From Caldilineaceae bacterium (lineage in GTDB: Bacteria; Chloroflexota; Anaerolineae; Caldilineales; Caldilineaceae): a stretch of 28,822 bases of DNA. The notes beneath the pieces are model-generated. The model did no database searches and was not told where the DNA came from. It worked only from the letters and a program-made list of their open reading frames with translations. Where the stretch lies: contig JAPKMW010000124.1 in assembly GCA_026645575.1 (NCBI GenBank), positions 1 through 28,822 of the forward strand. The letters are read 5' to 3'. A program made the translations under genes and the position numbers. Positions 14,568-22,187 of this stretch are shown piece after piece; the stretch's first letter is position 1, and each line of letters starts with the position of its first letter.

Positions 14568-15206
14568 ATGCATCTATATCTAATCCGCCATGGCCAGAGT
14601 TATATCAACCTCCCGGAGTGGTTGGGCAAAAATGGTGACGAAGCATTAACGGAACTAGGGCAGCGCCAGGCGGCAGCATTAGGGGCGTGGTTGCCGGGGC
14701 ATCTGGCTGCGCCGGATGTTCTCTACGCCAGCACCATGCGCCGAGCGCGCGAGACCGCCGAACAAGTGGCGCTCGCTTATCAATGCGCCATTCTCTTCGA
14801 TGACCGGCTGCGCGAAGTGGGCAACAACCGGTTGGATCACACGCCCTGGGGCGAAGCGGAATTGCCCAACAAATATGCCGAATATTGGGCCACGGCGCGC
14901 CCCTTTGCCCCCGCTTCCTTGCCTAATGAATTCAGTGAAACCTATATGCACTTTCGTACCCGTGTCGGTCTCTTTGTCGAGGAGATCGCCGAACGCCATC
15001 ATGGTCAACGCGTCATGGCGGTTTGTCATGGCGGCGTGATCGATGCCGTCTTTGACCATATTTTCAATGTCGGCCCCTGGCGGCGCTGTGAGATTTGGAC
15101 GCATAACACCGGCATTACCCACCTTGAACATGTTGAACATGCGGGGCGCGAGGTGTGGCGCTTGCATGGCCATAACCGCACGGATCATCTGGTAGCTGTT
15201 GCATAG
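14568..15206 (+). CDS. Histidine phosphatase (phosphoglycerate mutase-like) family protein
   Basis: This 212-residue protein carries the RHG motif at 7-9 (phospho-accepting H8), [11 protein letters not shown] (R58 region), E83 in LREVG and the second catalytic histidine H154 in VCHGG. These residues indicate a working phosphatase fold rather than a remnant. The branch includes broad-specificity phosphatases and alpha-ribazole phosphatases. No specific substrate can be assigned. It lies 149 bp after the deacetylase gene in the same direction with only the minisatellite between, so co-transcription is possible. An intrinsic terminator follows. Confidence 0.87.
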   Translation: MHLYLIRHGQSYINLPEWLGKNGDEALTELGQRQAAALGAWLPGHLAAPDVLYASTMRRARETAEQVALAYQCAILFDDRLREVGNNRLDHTPWGEAELPNKYAEYWATARPFAPASLPNEFSETYMHFRTRVGLFVEEIAERHHGQRVMAVCHGGVIDAVFDHIFNVGPWRRCEIWTHNTGITHLEHVEHAGREVWRLHGHNRTDHLVAVA

Positions 15207-15257
15207 TTCGCCGAAACCTTTTCTATCTCGGGATTTATCCAGGACGCATGGCTTACC

Positions 15258-15295
15258 AAAAAAGGCCGACTTTTGCCAAAAGTCGGCCTTTTTTT
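15258..15295 (+). terminator. Rho-independent terminator
   Basis: AAAAGGCCGACTTTT pairs with AAAAGTCGGCCTTTT around the loop GCC, and seven T residues end the element. The A-rich upstream arm would let it work in both directions. It is the only classical intrinsic terminator on the + strand of the window. Confidence 0.92.
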
Positions 15296-15432
15296 AAGTC
15301 AGATGGGTTATTTGTAACCAATTTGCTAATTTTTCGTAAACCTTCTGCTGATAAACTGTGTTCAGAAACTGACCATAAACCCTAGACAAGCTTTAGAAAT
15401 ATAGGCAACTGAACAGAGGGACGGAAAATTAT

Positions 15433-18400
15433 ATGTGTCAAAGCTTTTCAAAGCGTGGAGGAGTAAAATTCCAAAAGGTCGTACATCTTCTGGTCATCTA
15501 CAGTTTACTTTGGGGGCTAGTACCAATGACCAGCTCAGGAGCAGGCTATCCGGCCGCTCCCGTTCAGCCGCTGCTGCATCAACTGGCGCTGGAAGAACCT
15601 GATCTGTTGGTTGATTTGATTGTGCAACAGAACAGCGCGACCAAGGGGGTGGCGGCTGACGTTGTGGCGCTAGGCGGCAAGGTTCGTCATTCGCTGCCAA
15701 TGATCAATGCCTTAGCCGTTACGTTGCCAGCCAAAGCGATCCCCACCTTGGCAACGTTACCGCCTGTGCGTTGGATCTCGCTGGATAGCCAACTTTACAA
15801 GTCGAACACGTTGGCCGGCGAAGAGACCGTGACCTTGCGCGAAGAATTTGATGACACCGCCATTGCCCCACCAGCCAACAGTTGGGCCGGGCTGGGCGCC
15901 TGGTCTGGTCAACCCTGGCAGGAGATTGGCGAAAACGACGGCGCCGGCAGCGGTGATGTGGCGTTAACGACCTTCTTTGGCGGTACATTGCAAGGCTTAC
16001 GCTTACAGAATAGTGAGCGGGGATTGATTGGTTTTGTTCCCTTATCCAAAGCAAATGCCGCCACTTTAACCTACGCCTATCGACGCAAAGATTTTGATGA
16101 TGCGGCTGATTATGTGACCGTGGCCCTTTCCATCGATAATGGTCTTACCTGGACCACCCTGGAACAACTAAACGGCCCGGCCACCGATAATAAAATTGAA
16201 GTGACGCAACTGGATTTAACGGCTTATGTTGTGGCTGGTACGCAGGGGCTACTGCTGCGTTTTCTGACATCAGCCGCCTTTGACGCCACCGATCGGTTTT
16301 ATGTGGATTTTGTCCAGGTGGAGTACGCGCCCATTGCTGAACTGGAGGTATCGACAAGTGCTGGGGCCAATCGCACTTTTCTCCCCTTGGCCAGCCGCAG
16401 CGATGAGCCGGTCGCGGCTGCCCCGGCAAGCGAACCAAGTGTGCTGGCGGCTGAAAGTGCCAACATGCGGAACGTGACTGATTGCTTTGACACCAATGTG
16501 TTTAATGGCAATATCGGTTGGGAAAATTGGTCTACAAACTGGATCGAAGCCGAGCCGGCCACGGGGGGCGCCGGCCCGACGGCCGGTCGGGTTCAAGTGA
16601 CAGGTGGGGCCTTGCGGCTTGATAATTATCTTAATTATACCAACAAACCCAGCGCCGCACGTGGGGCCAATCTGGGCCAGGGGGTCACTGCTGCCATTCT
16701 TGATTTGGGCATTTTCACTTCGGCAGGAGTTGATGCCAGTGATGTAGCCCTGGTGGAAGTCTCTAAAGATGGGGGCGCTTCCTATACAGCCCTTGAGACT
16801 TTTACGGGGATTACAGGCAATGTTTATCTTAACCGGCAATATGATGTAACGCGTTTTGCAACCTCCAATTTTCGCGTACGCTTTCGCATCAGCGCAGGGT
16901 ATAGTAGTAGCAATGAATATTTCAATCTCGATTGTATTATGCTCTATTACAGCCGGATTGATAGTGGCGCGGCCACAGCGCTCCTCCTTCCTGCTTGGCA
17001 GAATGGGTGGCGCTATTTGGATAATGGCTCGAATCAAGGCACAGCCTGGCGGCAACCGGGCTTTGATGACAGCAGTTGGCCGATTGGCCGCTCTGAACTG
17101 GGCTATGGCGACTACGATGAAGGGGGGAGCATCAATTATGGCAGCGATCCCAATAATAAACCGATTACGGTTTACTTCCGGCGTTCCTTTCACGTGGCAG
17201 ATCTTTCGCCATTGGACGATATAGGCCTAGGGCTTGTCCGCGATGATGGCGCTGTGGTCTACATTAATGGTGTCGAGTTCGTGCGTGACAATATGCCCAG
17301 TGGTACGATTACCTATCAAACCCGCGCCAGCCGTGATATTAGTTTGCGTAGCGAGGAAACCACCTTTGTCTGGTACACAGTCCCCGCTTCTCTACTCAAA
17401 AATGGCGAAAATGTCATTGCAGTGGAAGTACATCAGTCGGCGCCCAACAGTGATGATCTCTCTTTTAACTTGGAAGTAGGCGCCTGGAGTACCTGTATCG
17501 ATTGTATCAATACGACGATCCTCAGCGGCGTCTATGCCCAGTCAATTGGCGCAACCAATCTCTGGAACGGAACAGCCCGTCTCCAAGGCCAAGGCGTGAC
17601 CATCGCCGTCATCGATAGTGGGATTGCCCCGCACTACGACAGCCAGAATGGGTTGATGAGTGACCGTGTCCTGAAGCGGGTCAACTTTGTTAGCACGGCA
17701 ACGTCTGTTGATGACACCAATGGTCACGGCAGCCATATCGCCGGGATCATTGCCGGCAACGGCGCCAAATCCGGCGGCGCCTATGTGGGGATTGCCCCCA
17801 ATGCCAATCTGGTTGATGTTCGTGTCACCGACGACCAGGGGCGTGGCTCCATGTCTGATGTGGTGGCGGGAATCCAATGGGTATACGATAACCGCAACGC
17901 CTACAATATTCGTGTTGCCAACCTGTCACTCAACAGCACGGTGGCCGAGTCATATCATGTCAGCCCGCTGAACGCGGCGTTGGAAATTCTTTGGTTTAAT
18001 GGCGTGACGGTCGTTGTCTCCGCCGGCAACAATGGCGGCACGGCAAGCGGTGTCCTCTACCCGCCGGCCAATGACCCCTTTGTCATTACTGTCGGCGCGG
18101 CTGATGACCGCAGCACGACGGCTATTACCGATGATCTCATCCCTACGTTTTCGGCCTATGGTACAACTGTTGACGGCTTTGCCAAGCCAGACTTGGTGGC
18201 GCCGGGGCGTAATATTATTAGCCTCCTTGCCAGTGACGATAGCAACTTGGTACTCAATCATCCTGCCAATGAGGTGACGACCACCAGCGGAACAGCATAC
18301 TTCCGCATGTCTGGCACATCCATGGCTTCGGCTGTGGCGGCGGGTGCAGTGGCGCTGTTGTTGCAAGATGAACCCAACTTGACGCCCGATCAGGTCAAAT

Positions 18401-18681
18401 ATCGCTTGAAGGCGACCACCAATAAAAACTGGAGTGGCTACACAACTCAAAAAGCCGGCGCCGGGTATCTGGACATCAATGCGGCAGTCAACGGCACGAC
18501 CACCCAAAGCGCCAACACAGGAGTTGCCGCCAGTCAACTGTTATGGACTGGTACGCAACCTGTGGTCTGGGGCAGCGTCAGTTGGAATTCGGTCAGTTGG
18601 AACAGTGTGAGTTGGAATTCGGTCAGTTGGAACAGCGTCAGTTGGAATTCGGTCAGTTGGAATAGCGTGACCTGGGAGTAA
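15433..18681 (+). CDS. Secreted subtilisin-like (S8) serine protease with large inserted modules
   Basis: The 1082-residue preproprotein has an N-terminal hydrophobic signal (16-37) and an I9-like propeptide (about 57-120, LLVDLIVQQ... ALAVTLPAKAIPTLATLP). The catalytic domain comes only at about 715-1020, with D728 (AVIDSG), H765 (NGHGSH), oxyanion N866 (SAGNNG) and S963 (GTSMAS), all present. Between them lie three beta-sandwich modules: two jelly-roll-like ones (135-300, 350-505) and one resembling the GH2-type sugar-binding fold (515-685, WRQPGFDDSSWP, DDGAVVYINGVE). An internal NRTFLPLASR (313-322) matches the C-terminal motif of other exported proteins. The C-terminus is a run of SVSWN repeats. 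It likely degrades extracellular protein. The ribosome site (GAGG) is far from the ATG. Confidence 0.9.
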   Translation: MCQSFSKRGGVKFQKVVHLLVIYSLLWGLVPMTSSGAGYPAAPVQPLLHQLALEEPDLLVDLIVQQNSATKGVAADVVALGGKVRHSLPMINALAVTLPAKAIPTLATLPPVRWISLDSQLYKSNTLAGEETVTLREEFDDTAIAPPANSWAGLGAWSGQPWQEIGENDGAGSGDVALTTFFGGTLQGLRLQNSERGLIGFVPLSKANAATLTYAYRRKDFDDAADYVTVALSIDNGLTWTTLEQLNGPATDNKIEVTQLDLTAYVVAGTQGLLLRFLTSAAFDATDRFYVDFVQVEYAPIAELEVSTSAGANRTFLPLASRSDEPVAAAPASEPSVLAAESANMRNVTDCFDTNVFNGNIGWENWSTNWIEAEPATGGAGPTAGRVQVTGGALRLDNYLNYTNKPSAARGANLGQGVTAAILDLGIFTSAGVDASDVALVEVSKDGGASYTALETFTGITGNVYLNRQYDVTRFATSNFRVRFRISAGYSSSNEYFNLDCIMLYYSRIDSGAATALLLPAWQNGWRYLDNGSNQGTAWRQPGFDDSSWPIGRSELGYGDYDEGGSINYGSDPNNKPITVYFRRSFHVADLSPLDDIGLGLVRDDGAVVYINGVEFVRDNMPSGTITYQTRASRDISLRSEETTFVWYTVPASLLKNGENVIAVEVHQSAPNSDDLSFNLEVGAWSTCIDCINTTILSGVYAQSIGATNLWNGTARLQGQGVTIAVIDSGIAPHYDSQNGLMSDRVLKRVNFVSTATSVDDTNGHGSHIAGIIAGNGAKSGGAYVGIAPNANLVDVRVTDDQGRGSMSDVVAGIQWVYDNRNAYNIRVANLSLNSTVAESYHVSPLNAALEILWFNGVTVVVSAGNNGGTASGVLYPPANDPFVITVGAADDRSTTAITDDLIPTFSAYGTTVDGFAKPDLVAPGRNIISLLASDDSNLVLNHPANEVTTTSGTAYFRMSGTSMASAVAAGAVALLLQDEPNLTPDQVKYRLKATTNKNWSGYTTQKAGAGYLDINAAVNGTTTQSANTGVAASQLLWTGTQPVVWGSVSWNSVSWNSVSWNSVSWNSVSWNSVSWNSVTWE
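18574..18678 (+). repeat. 15-bp coding repeat giving SVSWN x6 plus SVTWE
   Basis: Seven units of 15 bp, with alternating synonymous forms (GTCAGTTGGAATTCG and GTCAGTTGGAACAGC types), encode a repeated SVSWN at the extreme C-terminus of the protease. Paired units repeat every 30 bp, showing duplication of dimers. Similar SxSW tails are known on some bacterial subtilases. A surface-retention role is a guess. Confidence 0.9.
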
Positions 18682-18707
18682 CCAAGTAACTGTCTCGCAA
18701 TAACTTC

Positions 18708-18768
18708 CGCGCTTTGCGAGTCCGTGACTCGCTCTGTATCGGTGCGAGTCACGGACTCGCAAAGCGCG
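18708..18768. terminator. Perfect 25-bp inverted repeat after the protease gene
   Basis: Arms 18708-18732 and 18744-18768 pair without mismatch around an 11-nt loop. Outer heptamers AACTTCC (18702-18708) and GGAAGTT (18774-18780) extend the symmetry. It lies 27 bp after the stop, where a terminator is expected, but lacks a T-run. It could equally be a small palindromic insertion, since its core GAGTCCGTGACTC is itself symmetrical. Confidence 0.6.
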
Positions 18769-18883
18769 GGCGGGGAAGTTGTCTTTAGACGCTCACTAAG
18801 TTTCCCGGCCCGCTTGAATTTGATCTTTCACCGCAGGCTGCTACCTTTGCTGATAAGGGGGCAGCCTGTTCTTTTTGTTGACC

Positions 18884-18913
18884 TTGCTCGCCCAACCTAT
18901 CGTGCAGTACAAT
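18884..18913 (+). promoter_or_regulatory. Possible sigma-70-type promoter of sulfatase gene
   Basis: TTGCTC (18884-18889) and TACAAT (18908-18913) are spaced by 18 bp, about 43 bp before the ATG at 18956. TTGACC at 18878 would be too far away (24 bp). Confidence 0.35.
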
Positions 18914-18955
18914 GCTGCCATCATACCAACGATCAGAGCCGCGGAGGTGCGCACG

Positions 18956-20437
18956 ATGTCCGAACAACCCAAGCCCAATCAACCCAATATTCTCATCATT
19001 ATGACCGATCAACAGAAGGCGACAGCCAGCCATCTCTATGGCAACACCTTCTGCGAGACGCCCAACATGCAGCGCCTGGCCGATGAAGGCGTTCTCTATC
19101 ATCATGCCTTTACGCCCCATCCTTTGTGTGTACCGGCGCGTATCTCTTTCTGGACAGGGAAATACCCCCATCAACATGGCGGGCGGCGCAACGAAACGCT
19201 GATGCCCACCGGTGCTACCCATGCCTGGCAAACCTGGAAAGAAATGGGCTACACTACTGGTCTCATCGGCAAGAATCACTGCTTTGTCACGCCGGATGAC
19301 CTGGCGCTCTTCGATGTCTACTGCGAAATTTCTCATGGCGGTCTGCCTGCTGACCCGACCACCAAGGGGATGGAATGGTTTCGTCCGCTGGCCGGGATCA
19401 ATGCGGCCCATGAGTTGCGCCGCACCATGACGCCGCAGAACCCTCGCTTTGCCTATGCCACCTCGAATTTTCCGCTGGAAGATTACTCGACTGGCCTGGT
19501 GGCCGGGCAGACGGTGCGCTTTTTAGAGCAACAGCGTGACCAGCCCTTTGCCCTGTGGGTCTCCTTTCCTGATCCCCATGAGCCGTGGGTCTGCCCACAG
19601 CAGTATGCCGATCTCTTTCCCCCGGACAAAATCCAGTTGCCGCCCTGGCGCACTGACGAGTTTGGCGGCGACGAGGCGCCGGAACGGAACCGTGTCCTCT
19701 ATCAGATGTTAGGGGTGTGGGAAGATAAGATCGAGGACCTGTACGGCCTGTTGGCCGTTTACTATGGTATGGTGCGCTTTATCGATGACGCGTTGGGACA
19801 AATTCTGGATGCCCTTGAACGGCTTGGCCTACGCGACAACACGATTGTACTCTTCTGTTCCGATCATGGTGACTTTATGGGTGAACATGCCATGCAATGC
19901 AAGGGGGGCGTCTTTTATGATTGTCTGACGCGCGTGCCGCTTATCGTCTCCTGGCCGGGACAACTCCCTGCCGGTGTACGGGATGAGAGTATGGCGAATT
20001 TGATCGATGTTGTGCCAACGCTCTTCACACTCCAAGGGGTGGAAGTACCCCGCACTATGCAGGGTCAACCTTTGCCGACCATCACGTCCACCCCCCCACG
20101 CGACGCCACCTTTGCCGAGTATGGCGCCGGTGGTCCGCCTTTTCGCCTGCATGATCTGGCGCAAATGGCAAAACCGTGGGGACGGCATACCTTGATCCAA
20201 TCGCTACGCTGGCGCGAGGCCGAAGGGCGGCGCAAGATGGTGCGCACGCGCGCCTGGAAATACGTCCATGATCCAATGGGTGACAAAGATGAACTTTACG
20301 ACATGGTCAATGACCCGTGGGAGTTGCAAAATGTGGTCGATGACCCACACCATCAGGCTATTTTGGCCGAGCTGCGTCTACGGCTTGCCGATTGGGCCAT
20401 TACAACCGAAGATGGGCACCCCGTGCCGTTACCGTGA
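18956..20437 (+). CDS. Type I sulfatase (arylsulfatase/alkaline-phosphatase superfamily)
   Basis: The start at 18956 has GGAGG 9 nt upstream and opens on the family's first motif, QPNILIIMTDQQ (metal-binding D18). The 493-residue product has the formylglycine site C58-V-P-A-R62 in HPLCVPARISFWTGKYPHQHG, VSFPDPHEPW, and a second metal motif FCSDHGDFMGEH near residue 300. Maturation of C58 needs a formylglycine-generating enzyme, which is not in this window. There is no signal peptide, so a cytoplasmic sulfatase acting on imported sulfated sugars or small sulfate esters is likely. Substrate is unknown. The motif has A rather than the common S at its fourth place, which still fits CxPxR. Confidence 0.9.
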   Translation: MSEQPKPNQPNILIIMTDQQKATASHLYGNTFCETPNMQRLADEGVLYHHAFTPHPLCVPARISFWTGKYPHQHGGRRNETLMPTGATHAWQTWKEMGYTTGLIGKNHCFVTPDDLALFDVYCEISHGGLPADPTTKGMEWFRPLAGINAAHELRRTMTPQNPRFAYATSNFPLEDYSTGLVAGQTVRFLEQQRDQPFALWVSFPDPHEPWVCPQQYADLFPPDKIQLPPWRTDEFGGDEAPERNRVLYQMLGVWEDKIEDLYGLLAVYYGMVRFIDDALGQILDALERLGLRDNTIVLFCSDHGDFMGEHAMQCKGGVFYDCLTRVPLIVSWPGQLPAGVRDESMANLIDVVPTLFTLQGVEVPRTMQGQPLPTITSTPPRDATFAEYGAGGPPFRLHDLAQMAKPWGRHTLIQSLRWREAEGRRKMVRTRAWKYVHDPMGDKDELYDMVNDPWELQNVVDDPHHQAILAELRLRLADWAITTEDGHPVPLP

Positions 20438-20477
20438 TCGTTTCCGGCAGGGGGTGCGCCTACTTCTCACTTCACCC

Positions 20478-22169
20478 TTACCGCGGCTGGTGCGCTAGTG
20501 GGAGGAAGAGCGGATACGACGGGTTATAGACCGGATTGATCGGCATCTGCCCCGCTTGACCTTGGTAGCGCCAACTCATCGTCCCGCCGGTGTGAACAAG
20601 GGTCTCGGCAAGCGGTGCTTCGTCGGGGCGACGGATAACGGTGACAACGGCGGTTGCCCCTTTGGCGGCCAAACCGCCGCCGGCGCGCACGCCATAGTCG
20701 CTGTTGGTAATCGTCCGAGTTGCGGTGACAACAAAGGTGTTGGTCATGGTGGCGCCCGGGGCCAGCGCTGCCACATGCCAGTAGACCAGGTCACCGCTCC
20801 GGGTGCCGCCGGCAATATAGTGGGCATGAAGCGGAATGGTGTCGGTGATCAGCAAGTTGCTCAGCGTGGTGGTGGTGCGGTTGGTCACAGCCAGGTCATA
20901 ACGGATCAAGTCATTGACGGTGGCCTGTGTCGGCCCCTGTTTGTGAATGGTCAAACCGCTACTGGACGGTGTCACTGCGCCCCGCCGCAGTCGATAGACC
21001 AACTCGCCCCGTTGATAAGGTTCAATGGGTAAGGGAAAGCGCCACTGTACTTCGGTTCCCGCGCTGGTTTGTTGCATTGTCACCAATGCCGCGCTGCTCG
21101 TTCGCAAACTATCGGGCAGCCAGGTCAATTGCATAGGCAATCGGTTGACGATTTGGACATCGCTCAAAGGATAAGGGCCGTTTTGGTAGCTGATGGTATA
21201 GGTGATCGCGTCGCCGTCGGCGATGGCGGTCTGTGGCTCATTGCTCAGGCGCACCCACTGGATGCCGGGCGTCGGCATGGCGGTGGCGGTGGGGGAGGGG
21301 ATCGGCGTTGGCGTGGCGGTGGGCAGCGGCAAGGGCGTGGCGGTGGCAGTGGCCGTTGGGGTCGGCGTGGGCGCTTGCCATTCGATCACCAACTGGGGGC
21401 GTTTCCCTGGCTGCGTATCGCACTCCGCCGGCTTACAATCTTTGCTCCAAAAGGCGCGTTCGTGTTGGGCGCCGCTTTCATCCCCGGTCAGGAGCAAGCT
21501 TATGGTTTGTCCACGGGCCGGGTCTGCCAGCCAGCGCTGCACCAGTTCGCGCAGATCCCAGTAAACCCAGCCAGCTTGGGCGCCTACGGTTGTGGTTGCT
21601 GTTCCTTCGCTTAGACGCGTCAACTGCTCATGTTGCTGCCAGGTGATTGTCTCGCTCCACGAACCAGTCAGCCGGCTGACTTGAATTGCTTGTGGCGCAT
21701 CTGTGGCCGGAATGGCGCGCGAGAGATAGAGCGATAGGCGGGCGCTGGTAATGGTGCTATTGGCTGGCAGATTGCTCAGGTCAAATTGCAAAAGCGCCCG
21801 TTCTTTGCCATAGCTATCCACCTGGTTGTAACCGACCCAAAAGACGCGCAGATCTGCTGGTTGGCTTTGGGTCGGTCGCCCAGCCGCAACATAGGTATCG
21901 GCCACAGGTTGCAGCGGTGTCGATTGAGAAAGGAGCCGCATCACCGGCAGGAAAGTCAGCATGATACAACCCAACACCACCCCAACGTATGGACGGCGCA
22001 CCGGGAATGCAGGGAACTTGCCAACCAGCTTCCCGAAAGGTTTGACCAGACTATTCTGGCGACTGGACTGACCTTCGGGGAAGCTGCCGGCGCCAATCTC
22101 CTGCGCTCTCGGTAATCTACACTGACCGCGCCGGTTGTAGCGGGAGAATCGATTCAATAAGGTGCTCAT
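20478..22169 (-). CDS. Membrane-anchored/exported protein with CBM96/DNRLRE-like and DUF11-like domains
   Basis: The 563-residue protein has a basic N-terminus of about 60 residues, then a membrane segment (61-80), an unusually late anchor. Residues 86-265 resemble the DNRLRE/CBM96 sandwich (PVADTYVAAG, RALLQFDLSNLP, ITSARLSLYLS, WDLRELVQRWL). A Thr/Pro stalk covers 267-302. Two DUF11-like repeats follow (303-395 and 405-512, with DLIRYDLAVTNRTTTTLSNLLITDTIP). It ends in PLFLPLAHQPR, the recurring terminal motif. No enzyme residues are visible; a surface stalk or carbohydrate-binding role is likely. It is the last gene of the leftward cluster, 18 bp after its neighbour. A TTG at 22184 is an alternative start. 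No Shine-Dalgarno is evident. Confidence 0.75.
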   Translation of the reverse strand: MSTLLNRFSRYNRRGQCRLPRAQEIGAGSFPEGQSSRQNSLVKPFGKLVGKFPAFPVRRPYVGVVLGCIMLTFLPVMRLLSQSTPLQPVADTYVAAGRPTQSQPADLRVFWVGYNQVDSYGKERALLQFDLSNLPANSTITSARLSLYLSRAIPATDAPQAIQVSRLTGSWSETITWQQHEQLTRLSEGTATTTVGAQAGWVYWDLRELVQRWLADPARGQTISLLLTGDESGAQHERAFWSKDCKPAECDTQPGKRPQLVIEWQAPTPTPTATATATPLPLPTATPTPIPSPTATAMPTPGIQWVRLSNEPQTAIADGDAITYTISYQNGPYPLSDVQIVNRLPMQLTWLPDSLRTSSAALVTMQQTSAGTEVQWRFPLPIEPYQRGELVYRLRRGAVTPSSSGLTIHKQGPTQATVNDLIRYDLAVTNRTTTTLSNLLITDTIPLHAHYIAGGTRSGDLVYWHVAALAPGATMTNTFVVTATRTITNSDYGVRAGGGLAAKGATAVVTVIRRPDEAPLAETLVHTGGTMSWRYQGQAGQMPINPVYNPSYPLFLPLAHQPR

Positions 22170-22187
22170 AGGTACAAGTTTCAAGAT

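Noticed and set aside
16270..17193. Long minus-strand open frame (307 codons) inside the protease gene
   Set aside because: Composition looks like the antisense of a GC-rich coding strand; no signal, domain or ribosome site, and the plus-strand protein is well supported.
18574..18678. Possible CRISPR-like regular repeat
   Set aside because: A 15-bp contiguous repeat in frame with the protease gene, encoding SVSWN; no spacers.
18878..18913. TTGACC and TACAAT as one promoter for the sulfatase gene
   Set aside because: The spacing is 24 bp, too long for sigma-70; TTGCTC at 18884 with 18 bp is the better pairing.
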